Origin: JAXLQL01 sp046331625
Lineage (GTDB): Bacteria; Acidobacteriota; Terriglobia; Bryobacterales; Bryobacteraceae
Direction: 5' to 3'
Assembly: GCA_046331625.1 (NCBI GenBank)
Contig: JAXLQL010000036.1
Span: 13,712-77,711 of the forward strand
DNA length: 64,000 bases
Shown here one piece after another: positions 25,246-33,681 of this stretch; the first letter of the stretch is position 1; the number at the start of each line of letters is the position of its first letter. The notes below the pieces were generated by a model. The model saw only the letters and a list, made by a program, of their open reading frames with translations, was not told where the DNA came from and searched no databases. The translations under genes were made by a program, and so were the position numbers.

Positions 25246-25260
25246 TGAGCTACCGAATTT

Positions 25261-25510
25261 GTGGGGCAGGCTTTCAGCCTGCGCGGGACTTCAGTCCCGC
25301 TGCCCCAAAGTCGCAGGCCCTCCCGTCTTCAGCCGCCGGGTCACATAAGACGCCGTGAGCGAGCACTGAAGTGCCCGCCGGCACGCTGAAGGGCGCGCCA
25401 CACATTCGCGGGTTAAGCCGCAATGCTCGGTTCCGGCGCGCCCTACCGTGTGTTGGCGCGTGGATCGGCAGCGGGACTGAAGTCCCGCGCAGGCTGAAAG
25501 CCTGCCCCAC
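25261..25510. repeat. Two inverted copies of the double-hairpin repeat
   Basis: One copy on the minus strand at 25261-25306 (GGGGCAGGCTTTCAGCCTGC + GCGGGACTTCAGTCCCGC) faces one on the plus strand at 25471-25510 (GCGGGACTGAAGTCCCGC + GCAGGCTGAAAGCCTGCC). Between them, 25362-25436 holds decayed material (GAGCACTGAAGTGCCC, GAAGGGCGCGCCACAC, AAGCCGCAATGC). The pair lies between convergent genes and marks the downstream border of the three-gene nuclease/ATPase module. No ORF of substance lies in this gap. Confidence 0.85.
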
Positions 25511-25538
25511 TCTCGAAAGCCCGCGCTACGAATCAAGG

Positions 25539-27401
25539 CTAACCCCTGCTTGCGACGGTTTCCGGGCGCGCGGCGAACACGCGGGCTCGTTCTTCGGGCG
25601 GAAGATACGGCGCTTGCAGTCGCACGAGGTCTCCCACGCTCGAGAAGAAGAGGTCGCCTTGGCCGAGCAGGTGATGCGCTTCTGATGGACGATCGAGCAC
25701 CATCTTCGACTGGATGTGATCCTGCGTGCGCAGACACACGCGTCCGCCAAGGTTCACCTTGAGCGCTCCGGTGAGCGTCTTGCGATCGGGATTCTGGGTG
25801 GCGATGATGAGGTGGATTCCCGCCGCGCGCGCCTTCGCTCCCAAGCGGCCGATGGCGAGTTCCGTGTCCTTGGCTGCTTTGCGATCGGCGATGAGATCCG
25901 CGTATTCATCGCACACGCAGACGATGCGCGGCATCACGTCTCCGGTCTTGGTGACGTACTCGGGCAGGTCACTCGCGAGCGCTCCCTCGAAGAGGCGATA
26001 GCGATTCTCCATTTCCTCGATCAGTCGTTCGAGCGTATCGATGGCTGTATGCTGCGGCGGATAGACGAGCGCATCGGGACCAAGCAGATACGGCGAGCCC
26101 TTCAGTTCGCCGAACGCGGTGCGCTTGGGGTCAATGAGCACGAGGCGCAGAGTCTCCGGCGTGTTGCTGAGGATGAGTCCGGCGATGGCCACACGCAGCC
26201 ATTCGCTCTTGCCTCCACCGGCCGAGCCCGCCACGAGCAAATGCGGATTGTTCGGCGACGAGAGATCGACGAATTGGAGTGCGCCGTCGAGGTCCACACC
26301 GAGGGGTACGCGGGAGCAACCTTCTTTCTGCGGTCCGGGAATCTGGTGCGCGATCTCGGAGAACGGGATCATCTGCCGGTCCGGCCGCTGCACGTCGACC
26401 ACGAGCCTGCCGCTGGAATTGTGGATCATGGGCGCGTGTTCGAGCCCGAGTTGCACTTGCAGGGACTCCGCCTTGCTGGTGATCGCCTTGATGAGAACGC
26501 GGCGGCCGGGCATGAGGCGATAGCGGAGGAAGGTTGGACCGGCGGTGACTTCGCCGTTCCACGAGGCCTCGACTCCGAAATGCTGTAGCGACTTCACCAA
26601 GCGATGGCCGAGTTCGACGTGATCAGGCAACGGCTCGTGCTGCGTGCGATGGACGCGGCGCTTGCCGGCCACTCCCGCCAAGCGGCCGATCAGGCTGCGG
26701 AGCCACACCACGGCGTTGTCAATGTCAGAACTCGAGTAGAAAGTCTCGCTCAATTGGGGCCGGAACGAGAGCAGAGAAAGCGCGCCGCCGGAAGCGTCCA
26801 GATTGCTCGCCGAAAGCATCGCATGGTAGAGGCACGCCTGCGCGAGGTCGGCTTCCGGCCGTCCTTGGCCGAGTTTGTATTCGACCACGCACCAACGGCT
26901 GGTCTCGGGATTCATCCACAGTGCGTCGGCGGTGCCTGTGACCTGCACGGGCGCAGACCACTCGGGTTCGTGCAATTCCCAGGTGAGCGGATACTCGGGG
27001 CGGCAGAGGCGGTCCGCGCCACGCCAAGTCTTCGAAGCGCGATCATACGAGATCAAGCCTCGCGCCTCGGCCTTGACGAGCAGGCTCGAGACCCATGCGC
27101 ACATCTCGTTCGTTGCTTGCCACAAGGCCAGGATCTCCGCGCCGGCTTCGAGAAAGTTCCCCTGGCGTGCGGTAATCTTCGGACCAAGAAGCTGATCGTA
27201 GGTGTGGCGGCACAAGCGCCCCACATCGTCGAGTTGCCCCGGCCCGAGCGCCGCTTGCCATCCTTGCGGACCCATCATCTCGGCCAGCACCCGATGGAAC
27301 AGTTGCCCTGCGAGCGCAGTGGAAGACGCGGCCGAGGACTCGCTCGAGCCCGCCGCGCGCTGAATCTCGCGGCGAACATCGGCGATGGACAACTGGGCCA
27401 C
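25539..27401 (-). CDS. PD-(D/E)XK nuclease fused to an FtsK/SpoIIIE-type DNA motor
   Basis: A 620-residue protein. I start it at GTG 27401 because AGGAG lies 9 nt upstream and the longer frame only overlaps the previous gene. Residues about 60-240 form a RecB/Cas4-like nuclease: VTGTADALW (Asp159), CVVEYKLG (Glu174, Lys176) and AQACLYHAML (Gln/Tyr helix). The C-terminal motor has LLVAGSAGGGKSEWLRVA (Walker A Lys398), VCVCDEYADL (Asp498-Glu499), LIIATQNPDRKTLTG and SKMVLDRPSEAHHLLGQGD, all diagnostic of FtsK. The membrane helices and the gamma domain of true FtsK are absent. It probably pumps and cuts DNA with the two upstream partners (22 nt from the ATPase stop). The target is unknown. Confidence 0.85.
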   Translation of the reverse strand: MAQLSIADVRREIQRAAGSSESSAASSTALAGQLFHRVLAEMMGPQGWQAALGPGQLDDVGRLCRHTYDQLLGPKITARQGNFLEAGAEILALWQATNEMCAWVSSLLVKAEARGLISYDRASKTWRGADRLCRPEYPLTWELHEPEWSAPVQVTGTADALWMNPETSRWCVVEYKLGQGRPEADLAQACLYHAMLSASNLDASGGALSLLSFRPQLSETFYSSSDIDNAVVWLRSLIGRLAGVAGKRRVHRTQHEPLPDHVELGHRLVKSLQHFGVEASWNGEVTAGPTFLRYRLMPGRRVLIKAITSKAESLQVQLGLEHAPMIHNSSGRLVVDVQRPDRQMIPFSEIAHQIPGPQKEGCSRVPLGVDLDGALQFVDLSSPNNPHLLVAGSAGGGKSEWLRVAIAGLILSNTPETLRLVLIDPKRTAFGELKGSPYLLGPDALVYPPQHTAIDTLERLIEEMENRYRLFEGALASDLPEYVTKTGDVMPRIVCVCDEYADLIADRKAAKDTELAIGRLGAKARAAGIHLIIATQNPDRKTLTGALKVNLGGRVCLRTQDHIQSKMVLDRPSEAHHLLGQGDLFFSSVGDLVRLQAPYLPPEERARVFAARPETVASRG

Positions 27402-27423
27402 GAAATTCTGCTCCTGTTCCGGT

Positions 27424-29172
27424 TCAATCGGCGTTGATGGGCTGGAAGAGGGCGGGGGCGGGGCCGCCCAGCCAGCCAACCAGCCGCGGATCACGACGCG
27501 CACAGCGTTCCACCTCCTCGGGCTTGGCCCCAATCACTCGCGCCGCTTCGGCCACGGCGATCACTTTGCGTTCGGCAACCAGTTGCACCAACCGTGCGGC
27601 GAGTTCCGCCGGCTCCGGGCTCGCGCCGCCCGAGAATGCGCGCAGCAGCGGATCGAGAACCGCGGGCATGTGCCCGGCGATCCACTCTTCCACTTTCTTC
27701 GGCGGCACCGAATCTCCGCCGAAGGCGAGGTCGCCACTCTGCGCGTCGGCCAGCAAGCGCCGCAACGCGGCCAGGGCTTCGAGCGCTTCCTTCGACACGC
27801 TGACGAGCTTGCCGCCCTTCTTCGCGATGGCTTCGAGGCGCTCGCGCGTCTTGTCGGCTGAGGGGCCGATGGGGATGCGCGTATCGCGCAGCAGGACCAG
27901 GTTCGGATGGGTGAAGGGGTTCCACTGTTCCTGCACCTTGCGCAACCGGGCGGCGAGCGACGTGGAGTTCTGCTGGTTGCACAAGCCGACGAGGCAGCGC
28001 TTCTCGGGTAGTTCGAGATCGAAGGGAGAGTGCTCGCCGAGCGTGCGAAAAGCGATCTGGCGCGCGCTGAGAAAGAACGGGAGACCACCGCGCATGACGG
28101 CGTCGGAGTCACCGGGATCGGTGGGAGCGGCGCGCTCGTCGAGCATGCGGCCGAGGGCTGCGTCGAGATTCGGGGTAGCGGCTGGCGCGGAGCCGGGGCG
28201 CAACAGATCGTAGAGATCCTTGCAGCGGGTGATGATCTTGCGGGCGGGCGCGGCGCCATCGACGAATACTTGCTGGATCGCTTTGGCATCGATGGGCCAA
28301 CGGTCCGGCGGCAGGCCGAGGCGGGCGGAAACGAGGAGCTTGGCCTGCTCCCAGTCGAGCGGGTTGAGACTGTCCCGGCGGGCGAGCAAGCGGTCCTGCG
28401 CGGGGCGGCTCAGGGTTTTCTCGAGTTGTTGGAAGAAGCCCGACTGGACACAACAGATCACGCAAACGTTTCGAACATTGTCGTGAAGGTATGTTACGGC
28501 GTTGCCCAGGGCGTGGAGACCGGCGGTGTCTCCCGGGAAGGTCTCGAGGGCTTCCATTTGGTCGAGGCAGAAGACCACGACGCCCGGTTCGGCCAGCGCG
28601 CAGAGCGAAGCGATCGTGTCGCGCGAGGCGGCTTCCAACGCGTCGTCATCGGAGCCCGGGGGAGAGATTTCCATGCGCTCGAGCGCGGCGTCGGGCAGGT
28701 CTTGACCGCGGAGCCAGGCGGCGGCGTCGCGCATCTGGGCACCGGAGGCGAGGAGTTCGAGGGCGATGGCGAGGTCGCGGCGTTGGACCTTGGCGCGATT
28801 GGCGAGCAAGCCATCGAGCGGACGGGTTCCGGCGGAGTTCTCGCGCAGCAACGCGTCAACGAACCGCGCCCGCAGGTGGCGCCAGAGCATGCGGCCACCG
28901 GTGGCCATGGGCGCGAATACGAACACCGAGCCCGGCTGCGTGGCGAGCCACTTGCGGATCCGCCCGAGCAGGTGCGTCTTGCCGGTTCCGGCTTCACCGC
29001 GGATGGTGACGGCCGCGCCTTCGTGGATGCGCGCGACATCGAGCACGGTCTTACGGCAGGTCTCGAAGGCTTGGGAATTGATTTCCGCGACGTCGGGTTC
29101 GTCTTCGAGTGGGTGGCCCACCATGCGGCCGAACGGATTGACGGATCTATCTTCGAATTGCGATGCCGACAT
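27424..29172 (-). CDS. AAA/P-loop ATPase with C-terminal winged helix (middle gene of the FtsK-nuclease module)
   Basis: A 582-residue protein starting at ATG 29172 (MSASQFEDRSVNPF). A TTG 24 nt upstream is a weaker alternative. Walker A is RGEAGTGKTHLLGRI (Lys65) and Walker B is GVVVFCLDQMEALETF (Asp204, followed by Gln rather than Glu), in a region resembling Orc1/Cdc6-like and BrxC-like ATPases. AVTYLHDNVRNVCVICCVQSG carries sensor 1. The last 60 residues (LAARLVQLVAERKVIAVAEA, ARVIGAKPEEVERCARRD) look like a winged helix. It probably loads or regulates the FtsK-nuclease encoded 22 nt downstream. It does not match a named family that I know. Confidence 0.78.
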   Translation of the reverse strand: MSASQFEDRSVNPFGRMVGHPLEDEPDVAEINSQAFETCRKTVLDVARIHEGAAVTIRGEAGTGKTHLLGRIRKWLATQPGSVFVFAPMATGGRMLWRHLRARFVDALLRENSAGTRPLDGLLANRAKVQRRDLAIALELLASGAQMRDAAAWLRGQDLPDAALERMEISPPGSDDDALEAASRDTIASLCALAEPGVVVFCLDQMEALETFPGDTAGLHALGNAVTYLHDNVRNVCVICCVQSGFFQQLEKTLSRPAQDRLLARRDSLNPLDWEQAKLLVSARLGLPPDRWPIDAKAIQQVFVDGAAPARKIITRCKDLYDLLRPGSAPAATPNLDAALGRMLDERAAPTDPGDSDAVMRGGLPFFLSARQIAFRTLGEHSPFDLELPEKRCLVGLCNQQNSTSLAARLRKVQEQWNPFTHPNLVLLRDTRIPIGPSADKTRERLEAIAKKGGKLVSVSKEALEALAALRRLLADAQSGDLAFGGDSVPPKKVEEWIAGHMPAVLDPLLRAFSGGASPEPAELAARLVQLVAERKVIAVAEAARVIGAKPEEVERCARRDPRLVGWLGGPAPALFQPINAD

Positions 29173-29933
29173 GGTAGGTGCCGTCGCCTCCGTCAATCAG
29201 GTCGCCGCGCTCTTCGGCGGAGAGGTTGTGCGGGTCGTGATGCACTTCGAGGAAGACTTGCTGCCGCGATGAGCTCGAGTGCGCCGTGTCGAATTCGTGC
29301 TTGAGACTCGGGCAACGCGCGGCGCAGCTTCCAAGCCGAGACTGGGTAGCCTTGCTCGAAAGCGCCGGGGTCGAGGTGGCGCATCGCTTCGAGGATGCGT
29401 TCGGGGACGGCGCTGTGCTTCGGGGTTGGGTCGGGCGCGGCGGCGAGCAGGACGCCGAGGTCGATGCCTGCCTTCTCGAACTTTCGCGCAAGGAATGCGC
29501 GCGCTCCGGCTGCGTAAGCTTCCGATGCTCCCGATTTCATCAGCAGTTTGCCGCTGGTGAACGAGGGCACGGAGCGGAGTTGGCCTTCGGCGGCCAGGTT
29601 CGACACGGCTCGTGCGAGCAGCGCATCGGAGAATCCGGGACCGAGTTTTCGCGCACGCTTGATGAGTTCGCCGCGGGAGATGGCCTGTCGCGCTGCCACG
29701 TCGAGCACGGCCTGCTTGGCGCACTCGTCGGCGGACTGATGCCAGAAGCGTTGCTTCGAGGCTCCGTGGTCGGGCCAGCGGAAGGCTGCGCTGTTCGCGG
29801 CCGCGGTCTCGAGCGCGGATTGCAGGGCTATCGCGTCCAGGCGGGTCTTGGCCAGGAGAGTCTTGAAGGTTATGGGTTTCGGCGCCGAGCGCAGCAGCTC
29901 GGCGATCCGGTCCGGGTCGACGGGAAACAGCAT
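29147..29933 (-). CDS. Winged-helix protein, first gene of the module, with an apparent frameshift near its end
   Basis: From ATG 29933, residues 1 to about 208 read well, with two predicted winged-helix units (IAELLRSAPKPITFKTLLAK; AISRGELIKRARKLG, SDALLARAVSNLAAEGQLR). Near 29310 the frame turns into Arg-rich nonsense ending at 29193. Another frame continues sensibly as LKHEFDTA, RQQVFLEVHHDPHNLSAEER and GDGTYHVGIAIRR, ending at 29147. The second reading overlaps the ATPase start by 26 nt. I annotate the joined product (about 260 residues). The shift may be a sequencing error, a real lesion or recoding. A TACGCT box (29984-29979) is a possible -10. Function unknown, DNA binding likely. Confidence 0.65.
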
Positions 29934-30027
29934 GTTGTCAGCGGCGCAGTTCCTCCGAAGCCGCGCGGGTTCTTATCGAGCGTAACATGGGGGCTCTCCG
30001 GCGCGAGTTCGGCACGAAGGATCGACA

Positions 30028-30066
30028 GCGGAACTGAAGTCCCGCGCAGGCTGAAGCCTGCCCCAC
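30028..30066 (+). repeat. Double-hairpin repeat between the module and the TonB receptor gene
   Basis: GCGGAACTGAAGTCCCGC + GCAGGCTGAAGCCTGCC + CCAC at 30028-30066. It ends 3 nt before the stop codon of the TonB receptor gene, where its hairpins could form that gene's terminator. It marks the upstream border of the three-gene nuclease/ATPase module. Confidence 0.85.
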
Positions 30067-30068
30067 GT

Positions 30069-33000
30069 TTAGAACGCCAGGCGCAGCGCCATCTGGATCC
30101 GGCGCGGCGTGTTGGCTTGGCCCAGAATCTTCCCGAAGGTCTGCGAGGTCGGCGAGAGATCGGGCCCATTGAAGATCGCGCGGTTGGTGCTGTTGAAGAA
30201 CTCACAGCGATACGTCAGCTTCAGCTTCTCGGTGATGCTGAAGCCCTTGATCACAGAGAAATCGAGCTGCTGCACCTTGTCCTGGCGCAGGTCGGCGAAT
30301 CGCGTCGGGAACACGCGCCGGTTGCTGCCCAACTGTTGCGCGCTTACCCGGTTGAATCGCGTCACGTCGAAAGAGTTGTCGACGTTGTGCGGATCGAGAT
30401 TCAGCGGTCCGCCGAGATAAATGAGGTTGCCCCAGCCGAGCGCCGTTCCCGTGGTGAACGTGGTAATCAGGTTCAGGTTCCACCCGCCGATGAAGTGATT
30501 CACGATGCTGTTTGCTCCCTTGCCGATCGCCTTGCCCTTTCCGAAGGGAAGATCGTAGGTGCCGCTCCAAACCACGCGGTAAGGACGGTCTTCGGCGGCG
30601 ATGCGCTTCTCGAGCAGTGGATCGAGATCGTTGAGGCGGCTCCGCTTTTCGAGCAGTTTCGACTTCTGGAAATTGAGCAGCATGAGGAAGCCGTGCGAGA
30701 AGCGCTTCTCGATGCGGGCGTCGAGTGCGTGGAAGTGAGACGAGCCGTCTGTGAAAGACTGCCCCTGAACGCCGCTGGCCCCGACAAACTGCGGAAACGC
30801 TCCCAGGAGTTGGCTGCGCGCCACCACGGAGCCATTGATGTTGGTGCCGGGCAACAGGCCGGCGAACGGATTCGGCACAAGCTGTGTCAAGCGATCGATC
30901 GTCGCCTGATCGCGGAACGGAGAGTTCGACAGGAACTGCAAGGGCGTTCCGTTGAAGTTGTGGTCCACCGGCATCTTCACAGTCTTGTTGCCGACGTAGC
31001 CGATTTCGAACAAGACGTTCGGGAACAACTCGCGCTGAATCGAGAACAGCCAACGCGTGGAGTACGGATAGCCGGGGTTCGGATCATAGAAGGTGATGTT
31101 CTTGCCGAGGAACGTCGAGGCACCCAGGCTCGAACCGGTGGGCGGCTGAATGCCGCCCGGGTATGGATTCGCGAGAGTGGCAGCCGGGGTCAGATAGCCG
31201 TCGTTGGTGGGCACCATCAGCGTAGTTTGGCTGAATCCAGGGGCCTGGTTACCGGCGATTCCGTACGGGAAGAAGAAGAGGCCGATACCGCCACGAACTG
31301 ACGTTTTCGGAAGGAATCCCGGTGTCCAAGCGAAACCGAAGCGCGGCGAGAAGTTCGCCTTGGGAGTGGCGTAGATGCCGTTGCGCCCCTGTCCGGCGAA
31401 GATCGGTCCGCCGGCGACTTTGAACTGGCTTGCGGGAATTTCCGAGGTCGGGTTGGCGGCGTAGGCTGCTTGTGCCCGGGCGGCGATCGGCAGGGCCGCG
31501 CCTTGGTCGAATCCCACGATGGTGCGGTTGTAGCGCTCGGTGGTCGGAGTTTCGCCTTCCAGGCGCAGGCCGAGGTTCAATGTGAGGTTCTGGCGAACGC
31601 GGAAGTCGTCCTGGAGGAAGAACGAGTAGTAGTGGTTCTTGTTCTGTCGAAACGCGTTGAGATCGTACTGCCCGGCAGTCGGCAGGCCCAGTAAGAACGC
31701 GGCGAAGTCCTGACCGATCGGGGCAGCCGGGGAATTGTCGATGGGACCGTTGGTCCAGGCTGTCCCGAAGGTGAATGTTCCGTTCGAGTATCCCGAGTTG
31801 AGCTGCGACTCACGGTATTGGCGGATGTCTACGCCGAACTTCAGCGTGTGCTTGCCCTGGATCTTGGTGAACGTTTCGAAGATCTGGAAGACGTCGAAGG
31901 GAAAATCGGTGCCACCGGTGTCGCCAAAACCGGTGAACGTGCTGAACGCGATCCTGGGAACGACTTTGCGGGGCGCATTGGCCGACAGGTAGGCGGGAAA
32001 TCCGAGAGTGCTCGAGTCGGTTCCGAGCGAGAAGTTGGTGGTCGGCTCGACGAAGCGGGTCCAGTTGGCGCGGCTGTTGACGAGGAATGTCGGGCTGATG
32101 GTGTAGACGTCGTCGAAGGTGAATCCCCAGTTGAGCCTTTGGAGGTAGTTGCCGGAAGTCGGATTGTCATAGACCGACTTGCCGAAGCCGTTGCCGCCGC
32201 TGCCCACGCGGAGATTGTTGCGGGCCGTAAAGAAGAACTTGTGCCTCTCGGAGAGGTTCACGTCGAGCCGCCCGATGGTGTTGTTGAAGCGGTTGCGCTC
32301 GCCGTCAGTGTTCGAGAGGAAATTCGCCTGTCCATTCGGTTGGCCCGGCTGATTCGGAGCCACGTAGTACTGCAGGTAGTTCTTGGCGATCTGAGAAATG
32401 CGGCTCGCTGGGATGATGTTCCCAGGAAACGCCGTGCGAAGCACGCGGCCGTTCTGCGCAACGCCGGTGAGCGGATCGAAGATCCTGTAGTCCGCCCCGA
32501 CGACCGGAAGGAGCGCTGAGAAGTCGCCATTCTTTTCGGCGGCGGTGGGCATGGTGGTGGTGCTCGGAGCAGGCAAAGCGTCCTTCACGCCTTCGTACGA
32601 GAACATGAAGAACATCCGGTTGCGGCCGTTGAAGAGTTTCGGGATGGTGACGGGACCGGAGAACGATCCGCCGTATTGATTGAAGCGGCTCACCGGCTTC
32701 TTCTGGCCGGCTTTGTTGGTGAAGAACGGAGTCGCGTTGAAGCCGGAGTTCTGATTGAACTCGTAAAGCGTGCCGTGGAAATCGTTGGTACCACTGCGGG
32801 TGATGATGTTCACCGTTCCGCCACCGGAGTGTCCGTAAGCGGCGTCGGCCTGGAAGGCTTCGGCTTTCACCTCGGTGACGGCGTCCATGGGCGGGTTGTA
32901 GGCGACGCGGAGGTTGCCGGTGTTGTCGGCGGCGCCGTCAATCAGCAGTTCGTTCACCTGAGCCGGTGCGCCACCCATGGAAAATCCGGCGGGGCCGCCA

Positions 33001-33512
33001 TTGTCGAAGGGCCGGGTGAATCGCGGATCGGTGTTGGGGATCACACCGAAGGCGAGTTGCGCGAGGGCGAGCGGAGTCCGGCCGGAGACCGGCATGTTCT
33101 CGATCTGCGCCGACGTGATCACCTGGCCGGTGGATGCGGTGGCCGTCTGGAGGATCGGTGCTTCGCTCGAAACGTTGATCGTCTCGGTGACCGCGCCTAC
33201 TTCCATCACGATATCGAGCGTCAGCCGCTCATTGGCTCCCGCAGCGAGGTTGTCCCGCACGTAGCGCTTGAAACCCGACATTTCCGCGGTGAGGCGATAG
33301 CTACCCGGCGGCAGGAAAGGAATTGTGAACAGGCCGTCAGCGGCGGAGACGGTTTCGAATTTGGCTTCCGTGCCGATCTGCGTGGCAGTGAGCTTTACAC
33401 CGCTGATCACGGCGCTCTGCGCGTCAGTGACGCGGCCACTGACCGTGGCGCGAAACTCCTGTGCCATAGCGGCGGCTGAAAGTAGAAGAGCGGCAACAAG
33501 AATGTTGCGCAT
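30069..33512 (-). CDS. Oar-like TonB-dependent outer-membrane receptor
   Basis: About 1147 residues from ATG 33512, which has GGGAGG 5 nt upstream. An in-frame ATG at 33536 is less likely. After the signal peptide (ILVAALLLSAAAMAQ) comes a carboxypeptidase-like regulatory domain (VSGRVTDAQSAVISGVKLTA, GLFTIPFLPPGSYRLTAEMS), then a plug (NMPVSGRTPLALAQL, VNELLIDGAADN) and a very long barrel ending in Phe (MALRLAF), the outer-membrane assembly signal. It resembles the Oar-type transporters abundant in Solibacter-like genomes. The ligand, possibly an oligosaccharide or peptide, is not evident. No SusD-like partner is adjacent. Confidence 0.93.
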   Translation of the reverse strand: MRNILVAALLLSAAAMAQEFRATVSGRVTDAQSAVISGVKLTATQIGTEAKFETVSAADGLFTIPFLPPGSYRLTAEMSGFKRYVRDNLAAGANERLTLDIVMEVGAVTETINVSSEAPILQTATASTGQVITSAQIENMPVSGRTPLALAQLAFGVIPNTDPRFTRPFDNGGPAGFSMGGAPAQVNELLIDGAADNTGNLRVAYNPPMDAVTEVKAEAFQADAAYGHSGGGTVNIITRSGTNDFHGTLYEFNQNSGFNATPFFTNKAGQKKPVSRFNQYGGSFSGPVTIPKLFNGRNRMFFMFSYEGVKDALPAPSTTTMPTAAEKNGDFSALLPVVGADYRIFDPLTGVAQNGRVLRTAFPGNIIPASRISQIAKNYLQYYVAPNQPGQPNGQANFLSNTDGERNRFNNTIGRLDVNLSERHKFFFTARNNLRVGSGGNGFGKSVYDNPTSGNYLQRLNWGFTFDDVYTISPTFLVNSRANWTRFVEPTTNFSLGTDSSTLGFPAYLSANAPRKVVPRIAFSTFTGFGDTGGTDFPFDVFQIFETFTKIQGKHTLKFGVDIRQYRESQLNSGYSNGTFTFGTAWTNGPIDNSPAAPIGQDFAAFLLGLPTAGQYDLNAFRQNKNHYYSFFLQDDFRVRQNLTLNLGLRLEGETPTTERYNRTIVGFDQGAALPIAARAQAAYAANPTSEIPASQFKVAGGPIFAGQGRNGIYATPKANFSPRFGFAWTPGFLPKTSVRGGIGLFFFPYGIAGNQAPGFSQTTLMVPTNDGYLTPAATLANPYPGGIQPPTGSSLGASTFLGKNITFYDPNPGYPYSTRWLFSIQRELFPNVLFEIGYVGNKTVKMPVDHNFNGTPLQFLSNSPFRDQATIDRLTQLVPNPFAGLLPGTNINGSVVARSQLLGAFPQFVGASGVQGQSFTDGSSHFHALDARIEKRFSHGFLMLLNFQKSKLLEKRSRLNDLDPLLEKRIAAEDRPYRVVWSGTYDLPFGKGKAIGKGANSIVNHFIGGWNLNLITTFTTGTALGWGNLIYLGGPLNLDPHNVDNSFDVTRFNRVSAQQLGSNRRVFPTRFADLRQDKVQQLDFSVIKGFSITEKLKLTYRCEFFNSTNRAIFNGPDLSPTSQTFGKILGQANTPRRIQMALRLAF

Positions 33513-33681
33513 GGCGACCTCCCGATTGCGAGACATTTCGACGTGGCGGTTCCGGGATCGACCCCGGACGTGATTTGACCCTGTTTCTGACCCAGCCAGC
33601 CGGTTCCCCTAGGGTAAGCTACTGCGCCGAGCATCGCAACTAGGCGAACACCCGGTACCGCCGGACTTCCGGATGAGCCGG

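Noticed and set aside
27402..27533. N-terminal extension of the FtsK-nuclease
   Set aside because: The extra 44 residues are proline/serine-rich and overlap the ATPase gene. GTG 27401 has AGGAG upstream.
25539..29933. Module assigned to a known Dnd/Dpt or BREX system
   Set aside because: There is no dnd, pgl or methyltransferase gene, and gene sizes and domain orders differ from those systems. A new or unrecognised variant fits better.
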